Assembly: GCA_018873245.2 (NCBI GenBank) | Contig: JAEMBT020000006.1 | Span: 81,304 to 145,303 of the forward strand | Length of the DNA stretch: 64,000 bases | DNA from: Archegozetes longisetosus | Lineage: Eukaryota; Arthropoda; Arachnida; Sarcoptiformes; Trhypochthoniidae | Direction of reading: 5' to 3' | Program-made: the position numbers and the translations under genes | Notes under the pieces: generated by a model | Told to the model about the DNA's origin: nothing | Seen by the model: the letters and a program-made list of their open reading frames with translations, nothing else | Database searches by the model: none | In this document: piece after piece, positions 10,581 through 23,139 of the stretch | Layout: every line of letters begins with the position of its first letter | Position numbering within the stretch: the first letter of the stretch is position 1

Positions 10581-11564
10581 TTTGTGTAATTATCTTTCAA
10601 TATAAAGACTTTTCATGATTTTTCACAATTGATATTATGTTTATTTTATTTCTCTCTTAATAGAGTTTTAAAATATATCTAACTTTTAAATCAATTGGTG
10701 GAGTTTTTCTAAAAAAATCTCCTACAAAACATATTCAATTCTCCTTTTATCTTTAAAAGAAATTAAGAAATATTGATTATTATCAAGCATAAAACTTATC
10801 TTCTGATTTTTTAAGTTTCCATAATAGGATCCATATCTTTTTCATTATTTTGTTTTATATTTATCTGCCAAATACTTATCATATCTTGACATATTTTTGC
10901 GGCCAGAATAATTTTTTTAGCTAATTGATTCAATAGGCTGATGGCGGGATGGGTTGGTATACACGTCAATAATAAATTATAAACAACATCGCTACTAAAT
11001 TTTTTGTATAGTTCTACGGCCTTCAATTTAGGTTCTTCAATGGTTTTCTACCTAACTTGTTCAGAATAATCTTTTCTTATAATGTTTCCTGAAATGATGT
11101 GTTCCATCGAACTGCTAGTGTTAACATCACAGCACTGCTGCACATAGTAAACACGCAGCACCGCGATGTTAGGGTAAATTTCTTTTTTCAGAAAGACATG
11201 CTACCAGAATAAATTTTCTAAGATAAAGTTACCAGTCTAAATTTATCAGGTCTTTTGTCATTTAAAGTAAGATATATGACTAAGGAATACTTAAATTCTC
11301 GAGATATGACGATATTGTTGATCTTAGCGAGATTTTAAAAGTAAATCTTGGGAACACTTTACCGCATAGTTGCGACGAAGGGCTAAGCTACAAGAATAAA
11401 TGACTCAAATTGTTTGATTCAATAGAAAATAATATGAATGTTATTTCATCAAGATTATTTTGGTTTCAATAATTCAAAATTTTGGATAGGATCTCTTAAA
11501 TAATGTTGTCAGTATGACCAGAAAAAGCATGATTTAACATGCGTTCAAAAGATTGTTACAAATC
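10581..11564. other. Intergenic stretch, no gene seen
   Basis: AT-rich. A 71-codon minus ORF (10811-11026) has no recognisable domain. An imperfect palindrome around 11105-11170 (agtgttaacatcacagc...ccgcgatgttagg) was noted. Confidence 0.4.
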
Positions 11565-12395
11565 TCAAGCAATTAGATAGCGCGGACGCAATAAAATCGT
11601 AACATCTTTTGGAATCAGCAGATTATTACCAGTTTGGCCACAAAAGTCTTCCGGTGGATTCTATCAAACGATGTTATGACTATGAATTAACTTTTAAAAT
11701 TGAAATAATTTGAACTAAAAATAACTTTATCTAATTTTTTTGAAGAATTATGAATTTGTATTTTACCAGTATGATAAATAATACCTTTGTGTTTTGAGAA
11801 ATATGTAATCTAAAATTGTTGACAAGTTCGACAATAGCATTTTTGATGATAATCATGGATAATCTGTTTCCAGGACAGGATCTTGGACCTATGCTAAAAG
11901 GCAGAAATGAGCACTGGTGATAAGTCTTATGGCCAATAAATCTTTCTGGAATAAATTGGTCTGGATTAGGAAATTGTTCCCTATCTCTTTGCATTGCATA
12001 TATGGGAAATGTAACTATCATTCCTTTAAGTATAATTAGACCATATTTGTTAAGTATATAATCTTGACTGGCCCTTCTCTCTACTGTAACAGTTTGAGGG
12101 TATAAGCGAAGACTTTCGTGAATAAAAGCATTCAAGTAGGTATAATTTTCAATTTGCCCAAATTCCAAGTCTGAGATACTTATATGCTTAACTTCATCAT
12201 AAAGTTTCTGTTGATAATCATGATAGAGAGCTAAGTTGAGCGCTATATATGACAAAACTGTTGACAATGAATCATAACTTGCGATTAAGGTTTCGACACA
12301 GAGACTGGTCACTTCATCCAATGTTGGTACTAAAGAAAAATGAGAAACAGGTTGAATGGATTTGGCTGTGAGATAAAGGCGAATGCCCATTTTTT

Positions 12396-13093
12396 GGGTC
12401 ACTTGAGCCCATGATGAAATCTATGCCATATGATAGAACATATCGAGTAAAGTAACTTTGTCTAGAGGCACTTTCCTAAATCTATGGCTGAGAGGCACTA
12501 GGGGGCATCAAATGTCAGAAAAATAATTGCCAGAATTCGACAAATAGAGTGTCGAAACACATGTATTCGAATTCGAGGAACCTGATTATGCCACTTTCAG
12601 GACGATTGAATCAATAGTTTTCGAGATGTAACATTGAAAATAACTAAATTAGACATTTAGCCAGAACAATACGTTGTCTACTCCTTGTCACGCGGTGGCA
12701 TGCCTTCTAAGGGGCACTGACTGTTGATAACTAAATCTTTAGGTCCTCCCAGCACCCACCAACCAGTAAATAATTAAATTAAAATTGAAAATTCCGGTCG
12801 GGGTGTCGACATAGTTATAAGGGTCTGACTCAGATCCACAATTGTCATCTTATACATAGAATATCTTGAAACTGCTGATTCAATTGTCCTGAAAGTGGCA
12901 TAATCAGATTCCTCGAGCTCGAATAAATGTTTCAACGCCTTATTTGCCGAATTCGGGCAACCTTTGTACAAAGATTTGACGCCCTCTAGCGCCTTATAGC
13001 CATGGATTTCAGGAACGTGCCTATAGACAAAGTTGCTCTACTCGATAAGTTCTATCAAATAGCATAGGTTCCATCAGGGGCTCAAATGATCCA
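12396..13093. mobile_element. Foldback element with ~240-bp inverted arms in a P450 intron
   Basis: Left arm 12396 to ~12640 and right arm ~12835-13093 are imperfect inverted repeats. GGGTCACTTGAGCCC on the left faces TGGATCATTTGAGCCC on the right, and TATGCCACTTTCAGGAC occurs in both arms. About 200 bp of unique DNA lies between. No target-site duplication was identified. It sits between the P450 exon ending near 13100 and the exon starting near 12335. Confidence 0.7.
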
Positions 13094-14004
13094 CAACGAC
13101 ATAGACCGTGGACATTTTCCTCTGATTGATTAATAAACCTCTATCTGATTGAGAAGATTCTTCGGTACGCACGTCAAGAAAAAACTTCAATAGATTAAAG
13201 TCATATTCGTCATCAGAATTGTTCTTATTGTTCGAATAATCTTCTATCAAATCACGAGTGATACGAGCATAAAAAGAGATACTCTCTCTCTCTGTTGAAA
13301 ACATCTACACTAATTATTTTGGAGTAATAAGGGATTATTTTGGCCGAAGTCAGAGAAATAGACTCTGGTTGAAGGATTTTTCTGGCTTGTTTTAGATATG
13401 GACTGTCTAATTCAAATTCATCTTTAAGCTTTCCTCCAAAGAGTATAATCATTGTTGCATTCAAGCTGTAAATTCCAAAGTACTCTTTAACATCTATTTC
13501 ATATCCACTTATCTGAATTCGTTGTTTGAGCCTTTCCACAAAGTTTGAGATGCAATAACTCAATGCTTTGTGCATAGATTTCAGTTTTGAAGTTGAGAAA
13601 CATTTGTTTAAAACTGATCGAACGCATTTCCATCTGTTTTTATCGAGTAGTCCGATAAAATTCGCCAATACTTTATCCGAACTGAATTTCAATTGCTATG
13701 AATATTTGAACACAAGTTTGAGCTCAAATGAATGATAGATTGAAACAAATTTTAGCAAAAATCTTTTGTCGCCTATGAACTTGTTATTTTTGAATGTAAA
13801 TGATTGAAGACAGTGTGCATTAGAGATGAGAATCTGAATCCCAATCCCATCTCTTATGGGAGTGGTAATGGGAATGGGATGGGATGGAGTAGATTTTTAA
13901 TTAGATGGAAGTAGAGTGAAATTTCTAAAAGTTTAAACATTCTTTATCCAAAAGTAACAAAATATATTTAGAGATATTTTCTTTCATTTGATTTCTGACA
14001 AATA

Positions 14005-14047
<43 letters not shown>
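14005..14047. repeat. (AAT)n microsatellite
   Basis: About 14 AAT units inside the large P450 intron. Confidence 0.95.
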
Positions 14048-14637
14048 GCATACAAATGCTATGGTAGTGGAAATGGAATGGGAATGGAAGCAAAAATTTT
14101 GAGAATTTTCTTCCCTAGTGTGCATCATATCTGGATTTCTAGTATTGATTTATATTAATATAATAAACAACGATTGACAACTTCTGATGACTTAATCCAA
14201 AATTTTATACCTACACAATTTCATAAAGTGTGTCAGAATTGAAATTTTTGGTTTAAAATTTTGATCAGAAAGTTTTATGATTTTTGTTAATTTTATCTAT
14301 TAGGTAGATTCAATTCAGATATCAGAGTTGTATTTTTTAAACTTGTCTTTCATTATAACTATTTCACTCAGCTATTCTAGTTAGCGTACCGTAATTTCAC
14401 GAGCACTATGGTCCAAAAGCACATGGCAAAGCTTTCTGTTCTTTTGGTGTTACATTGGCCCTAGGAGGGTGAATATTCTGGTCACTTGCAATATCAAGTA
14501 TTAGAAACACTACGATTAAAAGTGAATCATTTTCAAGCAGCAAATACTTAGCAGCGTATAGATTATATATGAAATTGTTTACAAAATATCTAAAAGATAT
14601 AATTCTGATATCTTAATTGAACCGACCTAATATCAGT

Positions 14638-15608
14638 TCAGTCAAAAAGTTTTCGGCCTAACACCTTTCCTGATATATTTGGATGATGATTTTTATATCA
14701 ATAATGGTTATATGCTTTAAAAGATTGCATACCAATAGTTAGCTGGTTTCACTGAAAGATAAAAATATTAGACAACTTTTTCTTGTCAAAATACATTTTA
14801 AATTCTTAGAAATTTTTTCTTCTCTTTACCATTGGGTTTATGTATTGATACCTCTTTTTGAGAGTTTACAATTTTATTACTACTATGAGAAATCAATCAA
14901 TTTTTAGCATATCTCATGAGACAAGGCTATATTATCACTAGGGATGTGCAATGACAGCTATAAAACAAGTAAATTTCGACGGTTATTAGGGAATAAAAAT
15001 TAAGTAAATTTGGGAATAATTCGGGAATAAATTTCAATGTAAAATTAGGCATATCGTAGGTAATGCAAGCTTTAATGTCACATTTACACTGCACTTGTTA
15101 TTACTTCATTTGAACTTTCGTTTAATTTTGAATAAAGATAATAGCTTTTGTTTAAATTCATTAGTAGTTATGAATAAAGATAACTAGTCTCTTAGGTATA
15201 ACAATCAATCTGATGAACTGCTTATTATATTTTAAGTACTCAGATTTACAGGTTCTGACTATCCTTGGAATTAGAAAAGTTTAAAATTTCGACAAATTTT
15301 AAAGTACGGATCATAGTCGAGAATTTAGGTTAATTTTACAAAATTAAAGGTAACATTCGGTAATTTCGGGAAGAAAGTAGTATTTTCTGGAATTCGATAA
15401 GAAACAGTCAGATTCGGGGGAAAATGTGAAAAATAGATGGGTTAATTATGCTTATTTAATATTAAACTGCGTATATGTAACGTTTAAAAGCATTCGGACT
15501 AATCTAAAATTTTCGGTAAAACCGCCTCTGCACATGCCTAATTATCACTAACAAAATCAGCATTCAAAAAGATCAGGAAAGGTGCTAGGCCGAGAACTTT
15601 GTGACTGA
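14638..15608. mobile_element. Mariner-type non-autonomous element carrying a nested hAT MITE
   Basis: Terminal inverted repeats of ~38 bp: left TCAGTCAAAAAGTTTTCGGC and CTAACACCTTTCCTGAT; right (reversed) TCAGTCACAAAGTTCTCGGC and CTAGCACCTTTCCTGAT. Interior non-coding. An intact 602-bp hAT-type element was inserted into it, so this element is the older of the two. Confidence 0.65.
14939..15540. mobile_element. hAT-type MITE, 602 bp, perfect 8-bp target duplication
   Basis: Ends TAGGGATGTGCA and TGCACATGCCTA are 12-bp inverted repeats with one mismatch. Both flanks are ATTATCAC (14931-14938 and 15541-15548), the 8-bp duplication typical of hAT. No transposase frame was found inside. Confidence 0.88.
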
Positions 15609-17536
15609 TTTTATATATTAGTTATAGAGGGTTTTTGTATCAGTCTCTTCTATTATCTTAAAAAGTTATTGAACCACGACTTATGATAAAATGTTAAAAA
15701 TAGGATAATAGTACACTTCATCTTCAAGTATTTTATATATTAAAGGAATAAGCCAACTTAAGTGAACTACAATAAATGAAAAGTGAAGATATAAAAATTT
15801 TATCAATTCGAGAGCACTTGAAAGATGAACGAAAATAGTCTAATCGTAAACTTAATATAAGAGTGTAATTAACGAGTTAATAAATTATATTAATTTGTAA
15901 TTAATTAGACATTATGATCATTTATATATTCTATAGTTTATTTATAACAATTTGGCATAGTATTAGCGGATAAATAATAGATTATATCCTGAAATAATTG
16001 TATGAAATTCATTAAAATGTATAAAAAGAAGATAGAAATATGAGCTAGTTATCTTTGATTCTTGTGCTATGAAATACAATTTTGCTACATATTTGTGCAC
16101 TTATAAATTTTATAAAATGAACCAATCAAATATTATAAGAGAAAATAGGTGAAACCCTGTAGAAACACCTGATAAGATATTTTGCATAATTAGTGAGCAA
16201 AACTTATTAAAACTTAAAAAAGGTTTCAATAGCAGAATTTGAGTCTAGAAAATTGCGATATGATGTTTAATCCTAAATTTATATTCCGAACCGCTTTCAA
16301 AACAATTGGAAATTCATAAAATGTTTATTTGACTAAATATGATGAGGAAAAGATTAGTTCTCGATACTGTTCAATTTGTGTGATTAGATCGTGATCACTT
16401 AATTTTGTCCTTATATTAAATCTACTTCCTGCCTTAAGAAATTTCCGAGTTTTAAAACTATGAATACACATAAATTGTTTTTGAACTGCGTTGCACTTGA
16501 GCTTGAGCTGAACTTTTGCAGGTTTTATTTCAGTTCATAACTTGCTTGAATGATGATTTACAGTCTTTGACAAATTCTCTCCATTAGTTTCTAAGGTTTT
16601 TATACTTTAAACTTCAATGAATTCTGAGGAAACTGTTTTCGAGTGAAGGGCATGTTGGACTCGATCTTTGACTTAAAAGACGTGATCCGACTCCAAAACG
16701 GTCACTCAAAAATTGAGCTTACTCTCTCAAAGAACTCGGCAAAGATTTTAAATTCTAATAAGGAATCAAAATGAATTGACTAAAAGTGGTCAGGTACGTG
16801 TTTTTGTTTAGCTCTGAAACAACTCACTTTCAAACTAGAGGACCTTAAACATGAAAAATCCCATCAATCAAGAGGTTGTAACTTTTTAATTATAAACAAT
16901 CAAACCGCGAAACCGGTTGCAAATTAAAGATAATTATAATGAATTTTCATTAATAAAGTTTTGTAAAGAGACGGGAATGTTATTTTTGTGTGAAATAATG
17001 TTATTTATACACAGGTCTAATGAAACAGGATGATATGGTTTTCACAGAAGGTTGATTGGAACTATAGGTATTTACCAAAAAATTGCTTCAAAATTCGTTG
17101 ATGTTTAGATGTTGAAAATCATCAAAAATCTAAGTACTCAGTTTTGTCAATGACTGTACGCAGATTAGAAGTTTGAATGTTTGTAAGCTACAGCAAGTCT
17201 GAAAATATTAGAGAACTCGAGTTCAAGTATTGAGAAATTAATTAAATTCGTCATAGCTAATTTGGCATAGAATTTGAGATGGATAAAACTTCACATTTCC
17301 AGGGCAATAAAAAAAATACAAGTTTTATCATTGAACAATTAGCGGAAAAATACCCGTTGATGAAATTGAATCAGAGACTCTCGTAGTTGTCCAGTAACAG
17401 AAGAATATTATGGACATGAGGATAGTTATGGGTGGATATAATTCAACAAATTTGAACTTTATTCACGCTTTTTTCGAAAAATTGAATGTCATTCGAAATA
17501 AACCGTGTATCGATAGTATTAGAAGAAATTTCTTAC
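15609..17536. other. Remainder of the large P450 intron
   Basis: No coding exon or repeat family recognised; AT-rich sequence with stops in all frames. Confidence 0.5.
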
Positions 17537-17766
17537 TCTGCGATCAGTAAATATGTGAAAATCTTTGACGAGGATTTGTCTGCAAATATCGGGATCAGCG
17601 ATCAATAGAGAAGGTGTCAATCCCTCATAATATCCTATAATTTTGCCATGAGCTTGAACTAACTGTTGATGTTGAAGATATATTTGCTTTTCCTTCCTCG
17701 TTAAAGACCAGCCAATGTTCGGAATTCCATTGTTATCCCAATAAGAAAGCTTTACTTTCATAAGGC

Positions 17767-18845
17767 TGAAAGTATTGAAAGATTGAGCAAATTTGTAATT
17801 AAGTTATACAGTAATACTTCTTTATAGAGAACCGGTGAGGACCAGCAACTCATATTGACTATAATGAGGCTTTCCTTTAAAGGGATTCACTACATCGAGG
17901 TATTACTGTAGTGATTTACAGATTTGGAAAAAATTGTCGCACGTACAGAAAAATCAATCCAATAATAACGTTAATGAGAATTAGATATAACATCTTCTAA
18001 TCTAAGAAATATTCGAAAGCAACCGAATATTGTAAAAGGCTTGGACTAAAGTAATTTGAACGTTAAACTGTGAACTAATGAGCTAAGTTTAACGAATTAT
18101 TTGGAGCAAACTTAATACTAATTCCAGTTTTGACTCAAACAAATCTTTATACATATCGATTATTGCAACTAAGCGACCTTCGTACATGGTTTAATCTCAG
18201 TATCTTTCTCACTAGAAATCACAGGTTTATCCGCAATGTTTGCGATGTTAAAAAATTTATGTCAAAGCTTTGTGTTTTTATCATGTTGACCTATTACATA
18301 AACTGTTAAGTTACATCTACACGACTAAACGATTTCAAGATAAGTTTCAGAAACAGATTTCAAGAGAGATTCTAAAAACAGAAACTTAGCGTTCACACAA
18401 TGATGTAAGTGCAACGACCTCTTATCATAAAGTACTTGCATTTATCGTTTGTCTTCACTTTTAATAAACCAAAACAGAGCTTTGCGTACGAAATACTTTA
18501 TTGAGTGTTACGAAAGAATTGTTGATTAAATCAGCTATCTATAAGAAGGACGCGAGCTCTCCATTCAACTCCTGAAACTGCTCTTTACATGCGTTTAAAG
18601 TTGAAGGGAAAACTTTCACGTGGATTTCAATTGTCGTTTGATAATTTTGTTCTCTGATCGTTTGTTGCTCACCAACTACGTGATCATCTACGAGGGAAAC
18701 TAAAAGATCACTCATCGACAAGTGGTCAATAAGTTATTTACATAAGTATTTTTGAATCCGAAAATAGGTCGGATTCAGGGGGAAGGTTGTTTACATTATG
18801 TCCTATCACTAATTAATAACTTATGAGTGCAAAATATTTTATGTA
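17767..18845. other. Spacer upstream of the P450 relic
   Basis: The hydrophobic first exon expected for a microsomal P450 was looked for and not found. A 60-codon minus ORF at 18539-18721 has no recognisable domain. Confidence 0.4.
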
Positions 18846-20108
18846 CAGAGTATATAAGATTGAAATGATACATAAGTTTTTCAACTTTATTCATATTAAA
18901 ACAGCAAAGAACTAAACATGCTTTTGAAAAATCTATTCATGGGTAATCCTCAATTAAGTTCATCAGATGAGTAGTAATTTGTAAAGCATGGCTTACATAA
19001 AATTTAATGATAGAGTTAAAGGTAAAATCTTATGCTTGTTAAAACTTAATTATAAACAGAAACAAATACAAAAGGAATTGATGAAAGAAGGTATTGATAT
19101 TTCAAGTGTGACGATATCAAGGATTAAGAATGGTAAGGATGTGCGGCCAAGATTGAATCCTAAAGAGAAAAAACCAGGAAATCGTAAGGGTCACTATTTG
19201 ATAATGACTAAAGAGAAGTTAAAAAAGTTGGAGAAGATGATCCGCCGACTATGAAGCAAATGTCACAAAAGCTCAATGTCTTAGTACCAATAATTGAATA
19301 TCATATTCACAAAACATTGAATAAGAAATCGGTAAAAAACCAAAAGTTTACGCTATCACTAAGGCTAATATTGAAAAGCGTCGCCAAAGATCATGGTCTC
19401 TGTATCTGAAACTCAATAATGAAAAGTGGAAGAATTATATCACCACAGATGAATCATGGTTCTACCTCTCCAATAACAGTGGTCAAACAAAGATACAGTA
19501 TATTACACGTGGCGAAACCCGAGCCTCATGTGAGACATAAAACTGTAAAGAGTTCGACGCAGGGATTTATGGTATGGGGAGGTATTTGTTCAAAAAGAAA
19601 GACCAAACTAAGAATTGTCGAAAAGGGCGCAAAGATTAATTCAGTTTATTATATTGAAAGTATTTTAAAGCCATTTTTGGCCGAAGACATTCCGCGATTA
19701 TATCCGATAAGGGACTATATCTTTCATCAGGACTCAGACCCTGCCCACTCATCAAAAATGACAGTTAAGTTCTTGAAGGATAATCAAGTCAAGTTCATTA
19801 CTCCAGAGGAATGGACACCACAAAGTCATGATAATGCGCCAATGGACTACTTCGTCTGGGGCTATATCAAGAAGAAGTTGAATAACAGAAAGGTTAGAAC
19901 TTTGAAAGGACTCAAAAGGGCTCTTAATCAAGAATGGAATTCTCTTCCTCATGAGCACATTATAAAGGCGTTTGAATCATGGCCTCAAAGGTGCAGAAGA
20001 ATTTACAACAATAAAGGATTCCAAATTGAAAAGCATATCTAATTATCCAATGTTTTGCTATAAATAAATTTGAAAAACTTATGTATCATTTCAATATTAT
20101 ATACTCTG
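18846..20108 (+). mobile_element. Tc1/mariner transposon with frameshifted transposase
   Basis: Inverted ends of ~60 bp: CAGAGTATATAAGATTGAAA on the left and CAGAGTATATAATATTGAAA (reversed) on the right, flanked by TA (18844-18845 and 20109-20110). Transposase pieces: 18988-19254 is an N-terminal helix-turn-helix domain (KGKILCLLKLNYKQKQIQ). A shifted frame near 19440 reads YITTDESWFYL (first catalytic Asp). Frame 19419-20042 supplies FHQDSDPAHSSK (second Asp) and DNAPMDYFVWG (third acid in a mariner-like block). At least two frameshifts inactivate it. Confidence 0.85.
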
Positions 20109-20609
20109 TATTTACAATATAAATTTAGGAAACTTGGTTTTGTAATAACTAATAGGATATGAGTAGTGCGATTATAGAAAATATTCCTCACCTAACGAAC
20201 GCGTAAAAGAATTCGGGAAAAGTTTAAATTATGACTAGTAATAGCTGAATATGAATAAAAATGAACTTAAACATATTAATATGCTGCAAACATAATCAGA
20301 TCACTGATTAAATGAACATCTAAATCTTCACCTCACTCACGTCTTGCACTTGCAATTGCATATTGATTTGCATTTAAATTTCAATCATTTAAATTTTTTG
20401 AATTATATTAGGTTAGAACTTTTTTCAAAAATGTTTTTATTGATTTAACCTCAAATCGGATATATATTAGGGACATAGGATAAAAGGTTACAATGTTTTT
20501 AAAGAAATCTCCATTACTATATTGCGATTTGAACAATCTTCAATATTTTGAATGATTATTCAAAAGAATCAAAATAGGAGTATTAAAGAAATTGTATATG
20601 AATAAGAAG

Positions 20610-21289
20610 TAGAGGTGCGCATTTATGAAATTCTTTGCACCCGCATCCGCCCGCACCCGCAGTGAAAAAAGTGCGGGTCACCCGCAAAAACCCGCATATA
20701 GCCGCAAAAAATTATTTTAATTAAATCGAATGTAAATACAAATATCAACTATGATTAAGTATAAAATCAATATTCTGTAAAATAATATCAAAATTTGATC
20801 TTATAAGTAGCGGCTTATCGAGTTATTTTGAATCTTTTGAAGATCTTCTTTCAATTAAAAGTAATTTAACGTAACTGAAGTCTTGCTCAGTGGAAAGATT
20901 AGTTACTGGTATAGTTGAAATTATTAATATATTTGAAATAACGCTTAGTTTAGGAAATCTGTTCTTATTTTCGTCCCGAAATTTCAACAAACTATGAGTA
21001 CAGTTGAAATTACTTTGCAGATAGTCATAACCTCTATTATACTAGTGTTATAGATTTGGTTCATAATCAATGAATTCAAGCACACATTAATTCATGATGT
21101 TAGAATCTTGTGTTATTAATGTAATTGTTTTCGAAGTAATACTTATCTCGTTAACCATTAAATTAAGTCTTAATTGCAGATTATTTTAGGTGAGGGTGTG
21201 AAAGAAAAAAATTTGCAAACCCGCACCGGCTATAAACCGTCGGGTACCCGCACAGACCCGCGGGTGCGGGTGTAAAATGCGCACCTCTA
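20610..21289. mobile_element. hAT element remnant with CCCGCA-rich ends
   Basis: 680 bp with ends TAGAGGTGCGCATTT / AAAATGCGCACCTCTA and 8-bp flanks ATAAGAAG on both sides (20602-20609, 21290-21297). Both subterminal regions are packed with CCCGCA-type repeats on one strand and TGCGGG on the other. A minus-strand frame at about 20820-21000 reads FPKLSVISNILIISTIPV, then STEQDFSYVK, like the C-terminal dimerisation region of hAT transposases. It is therefore a deletion derivative of an autonomous copy. Confidence 0.85.
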
Positions 21290-21316
21290 ATAAGAAGTCA
21301 GATTTAGTAAATTAAA

Positions 21317-21613
21317 TTACATTAACTTAAAAAGACTATTATTGTTATTATTTAAAACTATTGTAAAAGTTGAGAAATTCGGAAATATTTGAGATATCAT
21401 TAGTTCTTTGAGCTTACATGGGATTGACTTTCTGTTCGCCCTTAACTTATTGTTGTATTGTTCTCTATCTCCGTAAAAGTAATTGCAGTGGAAAATGTAG
21501 TGTTCGGAATATCGTGTTTGGTTTCCACAAAAGTCACATGATTCGTTGTTGTTGATATTAAATCGCTTTAAATAAAGATAAAATTTTTCGTGATTTGTTA
21601 AAAAGTGAGTCAA
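21317..21613 (-). pseudogene. LINE reverse-transcriptase C-terminal tail
   Basis: 98-residue frame with HFLTNHEKFYLYLKRF and CDFCGNQTRYSEHYIFHC, the CxxC...H...C tail that follows RNase H in I/Jockey-like LINEs. Only this terminal piece remains before an inserted foldback element at 21718. Confidence 0.6.
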
Positions 21614-21717
21614 ATGAAAATCTTCATGGAATCACTTTTTAATGTTAATTTACTTCTATGGCTGGAAGATATTTTCTTGTTGTCTTCCCTTTTATCGATT
21701 TGGTCCACCTTTCGTCC

Positions 21718-22610
21718 GGGTCTGGGTCGAAGTACCGACAATCAAAGTACCGACATGGTCAAAGTACCGACAAGTCATAGTACCGATAATTCATAGTACC
21801 TACAGACCATAATTCTAAACGATTGAACTGACTTATACAGAACCGAACTGAACTCTGATATATCTAGCTGAAACTCGCAGAATCAAACTGAACTATACTT
21901 AATTGAACTAAAATCTTATATATCTAGCTGGAACACACAGAATCTAACTAGGCTTTACAAAATTAAACTATGATCTAATGAATTTAGCTAAGATACATAA
22001 TCAATTGAACTATACTAGATTGAGCTGAATGTAGGTTGAAGTACCAAGTTAAAAACTAACATTTTCAGTTTAGTCGTAATAAATTTTATTTAAATCTAAT
22101 AAATATTGTAATAAATGAATTAAATAAAAAATAATTAGAAGAAGATACTAAATTGATAAATTATGAGCGATTCCTTTTAAAATTTCCAAAACAGCGATCA
22201 AATTCTGTACAGTTTAGTTAGATTCTGTATAGTTAAGGTCAATCCCGTTTAATTCGGGTCAATTCTTTGTGTTTTACCAAATATATTAGAATTTAGTTTA
22301 ATTCTGTAAATTTCAGTTTAGTTCTATATAGTTCACTTCGATTCTGTATATCTTTGGTAACTACATTATAGTTTATTTCGATTCTGCGTGTTTCAGCTAG
22401 ATAAACCAGAGTTCAGCTCTATTCTGCGAGTTTCAACTAGATACATCGGTTTAGTTTGATTCTGCGAGTTTCAGCTAGATACATCAGAGTTCTGTTCGAT
22501 TCTGTATAAGTCAGTTCAATCCTTTAAAATTATGGCCTATAGGTACTATGAATTGTTGGTACTTTGACCATGTCGGTAATTTGACCATGTCGGTACTTTG
22601 ACCAGGTCCC
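21718..22610. mobile_element. Foldback element A, 893 bp, GGG ends, 9-bp target duplication
   Basis: Left end GGGTCTGGGTCGAAGTACCG, right end (reversed) GGGACCTGGTCAAAGTACCG. Flanks CTTTCGTCC (21709-21717) and TTTTCGTCC (22611-22619) match at 8 of 9 positions. Each arm has a short array of GTACCGACA-type units, then longer units around GATATATCTAGCTGAAACTC. Most of the element is two imperfect inverted arms. No coding frame. Confidence 0.8.
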
Positions 22611-22990
22611 TTTTCGTCCGCATATCGTAGTTGTTGGTGCCTCCGGGAATGCGATGCGTTTCACATTACTCCTGAGGCGTCGAGAAAGGCGACTGCGTCC
22701 TCAGGTACTCTCCATAGAGAGAAAAGATCTATATGGTGGTTATAGTGTAGAGAAGAGAGGTTGGAGCAGCTGGAAAAGATGTGTCTGGTGGTTTCCGGGG
22801 AGGTAGTTGCAGAAGCGGCATCGGTCGGTGTCGCTTTTGTTGATACGGTGCAAGTAATCACGAGGAGGGACAAATAGTTTGAGCGGAGTTGGGTAGAGCA
22901 AAGCGAGCTTTGCGGGGGAGATAGGTTTCTGTATTGCTGACAGGAGGTTTATGTCCTAATAGTTTGTTGGGGGATAGTGTTTAAGGCGTT
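22611..22990 (-). pseudogene. LINE C-terminal remnant, flank of foldback A
   Basis: Minus-strand frames read VPPRDYLHRINKSDTDRCRFC then, after a one-base shift, ETTRHIFSSCSNLSSLHY: another RNase H/zinc-tail end of a Jockey-like LINE, GC-richer than its surroundings. Foldback A is inserted at its downstream edge. Confidence 0.55.
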
Positions 22991-23139
22991 CAAACCTGAA
23001 TTGTAGACTACAATTAATTTTGAATATTTTCAAAACGGAATAATACTTTTTAATGGAAGTTAAAATAAATTAAATACATTATATGACTTATAAAATATTG
23101 CAGAGGTTTTATTTGAATTGGTTCTCTGCTGAGTTTGAC

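Larger units (their letters stand above)
11565..17766 (-). pseudogene. CYP3-clan cytochrome P450, probably inactive
   Basis: Haem monooxygenase of the endoplasmic reticulum (detoxification or endogenous substrates). Exons seen: ~17766-17537, containing ILVKDFHIFTDRR (CYP3-clan N-terminal region) and ending at donor GTAAGA. Then 13695 to ~13100, opening QLKFSSDKVL, with helix C WKCVRSVLNKCF. Then ~12335-11785: a degenerate I-helix, ESLR (ExxR), PERF, and the haem loop FSIGPRSCPG with its Cys ligand. Last, 11660-11565, ending LLIPKDVTILLRPR. The second exon switches frame within a (CT)n run at 13280-13293 (SVDVF to ERESISFYA), which implies a slippage frameshift. The I-helix has IASYDS where AGxET/DT is usual. 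No membrane-anchor exon was found, and the introns hold transposons. Pseudogene is likely, but the frameshift alone could be an assembly error. Confidence 0.75.

Noticed and set aside
13925..14128. ORF with a long tyrosine run
   Set aside because: Translation of the (AAT)n microsatellite on the minus strand.
18539..18721. First exon of the P450
   Set aside because: Acidic and soluble-looking, without the hydrophobic anchor expected there.
21730..21790. CRISPR-like short repeats with spacers
   Set aside because: Eukaryotic foldback element; unit spacing is irregular and the repeats are mirrored in the opposite arm.
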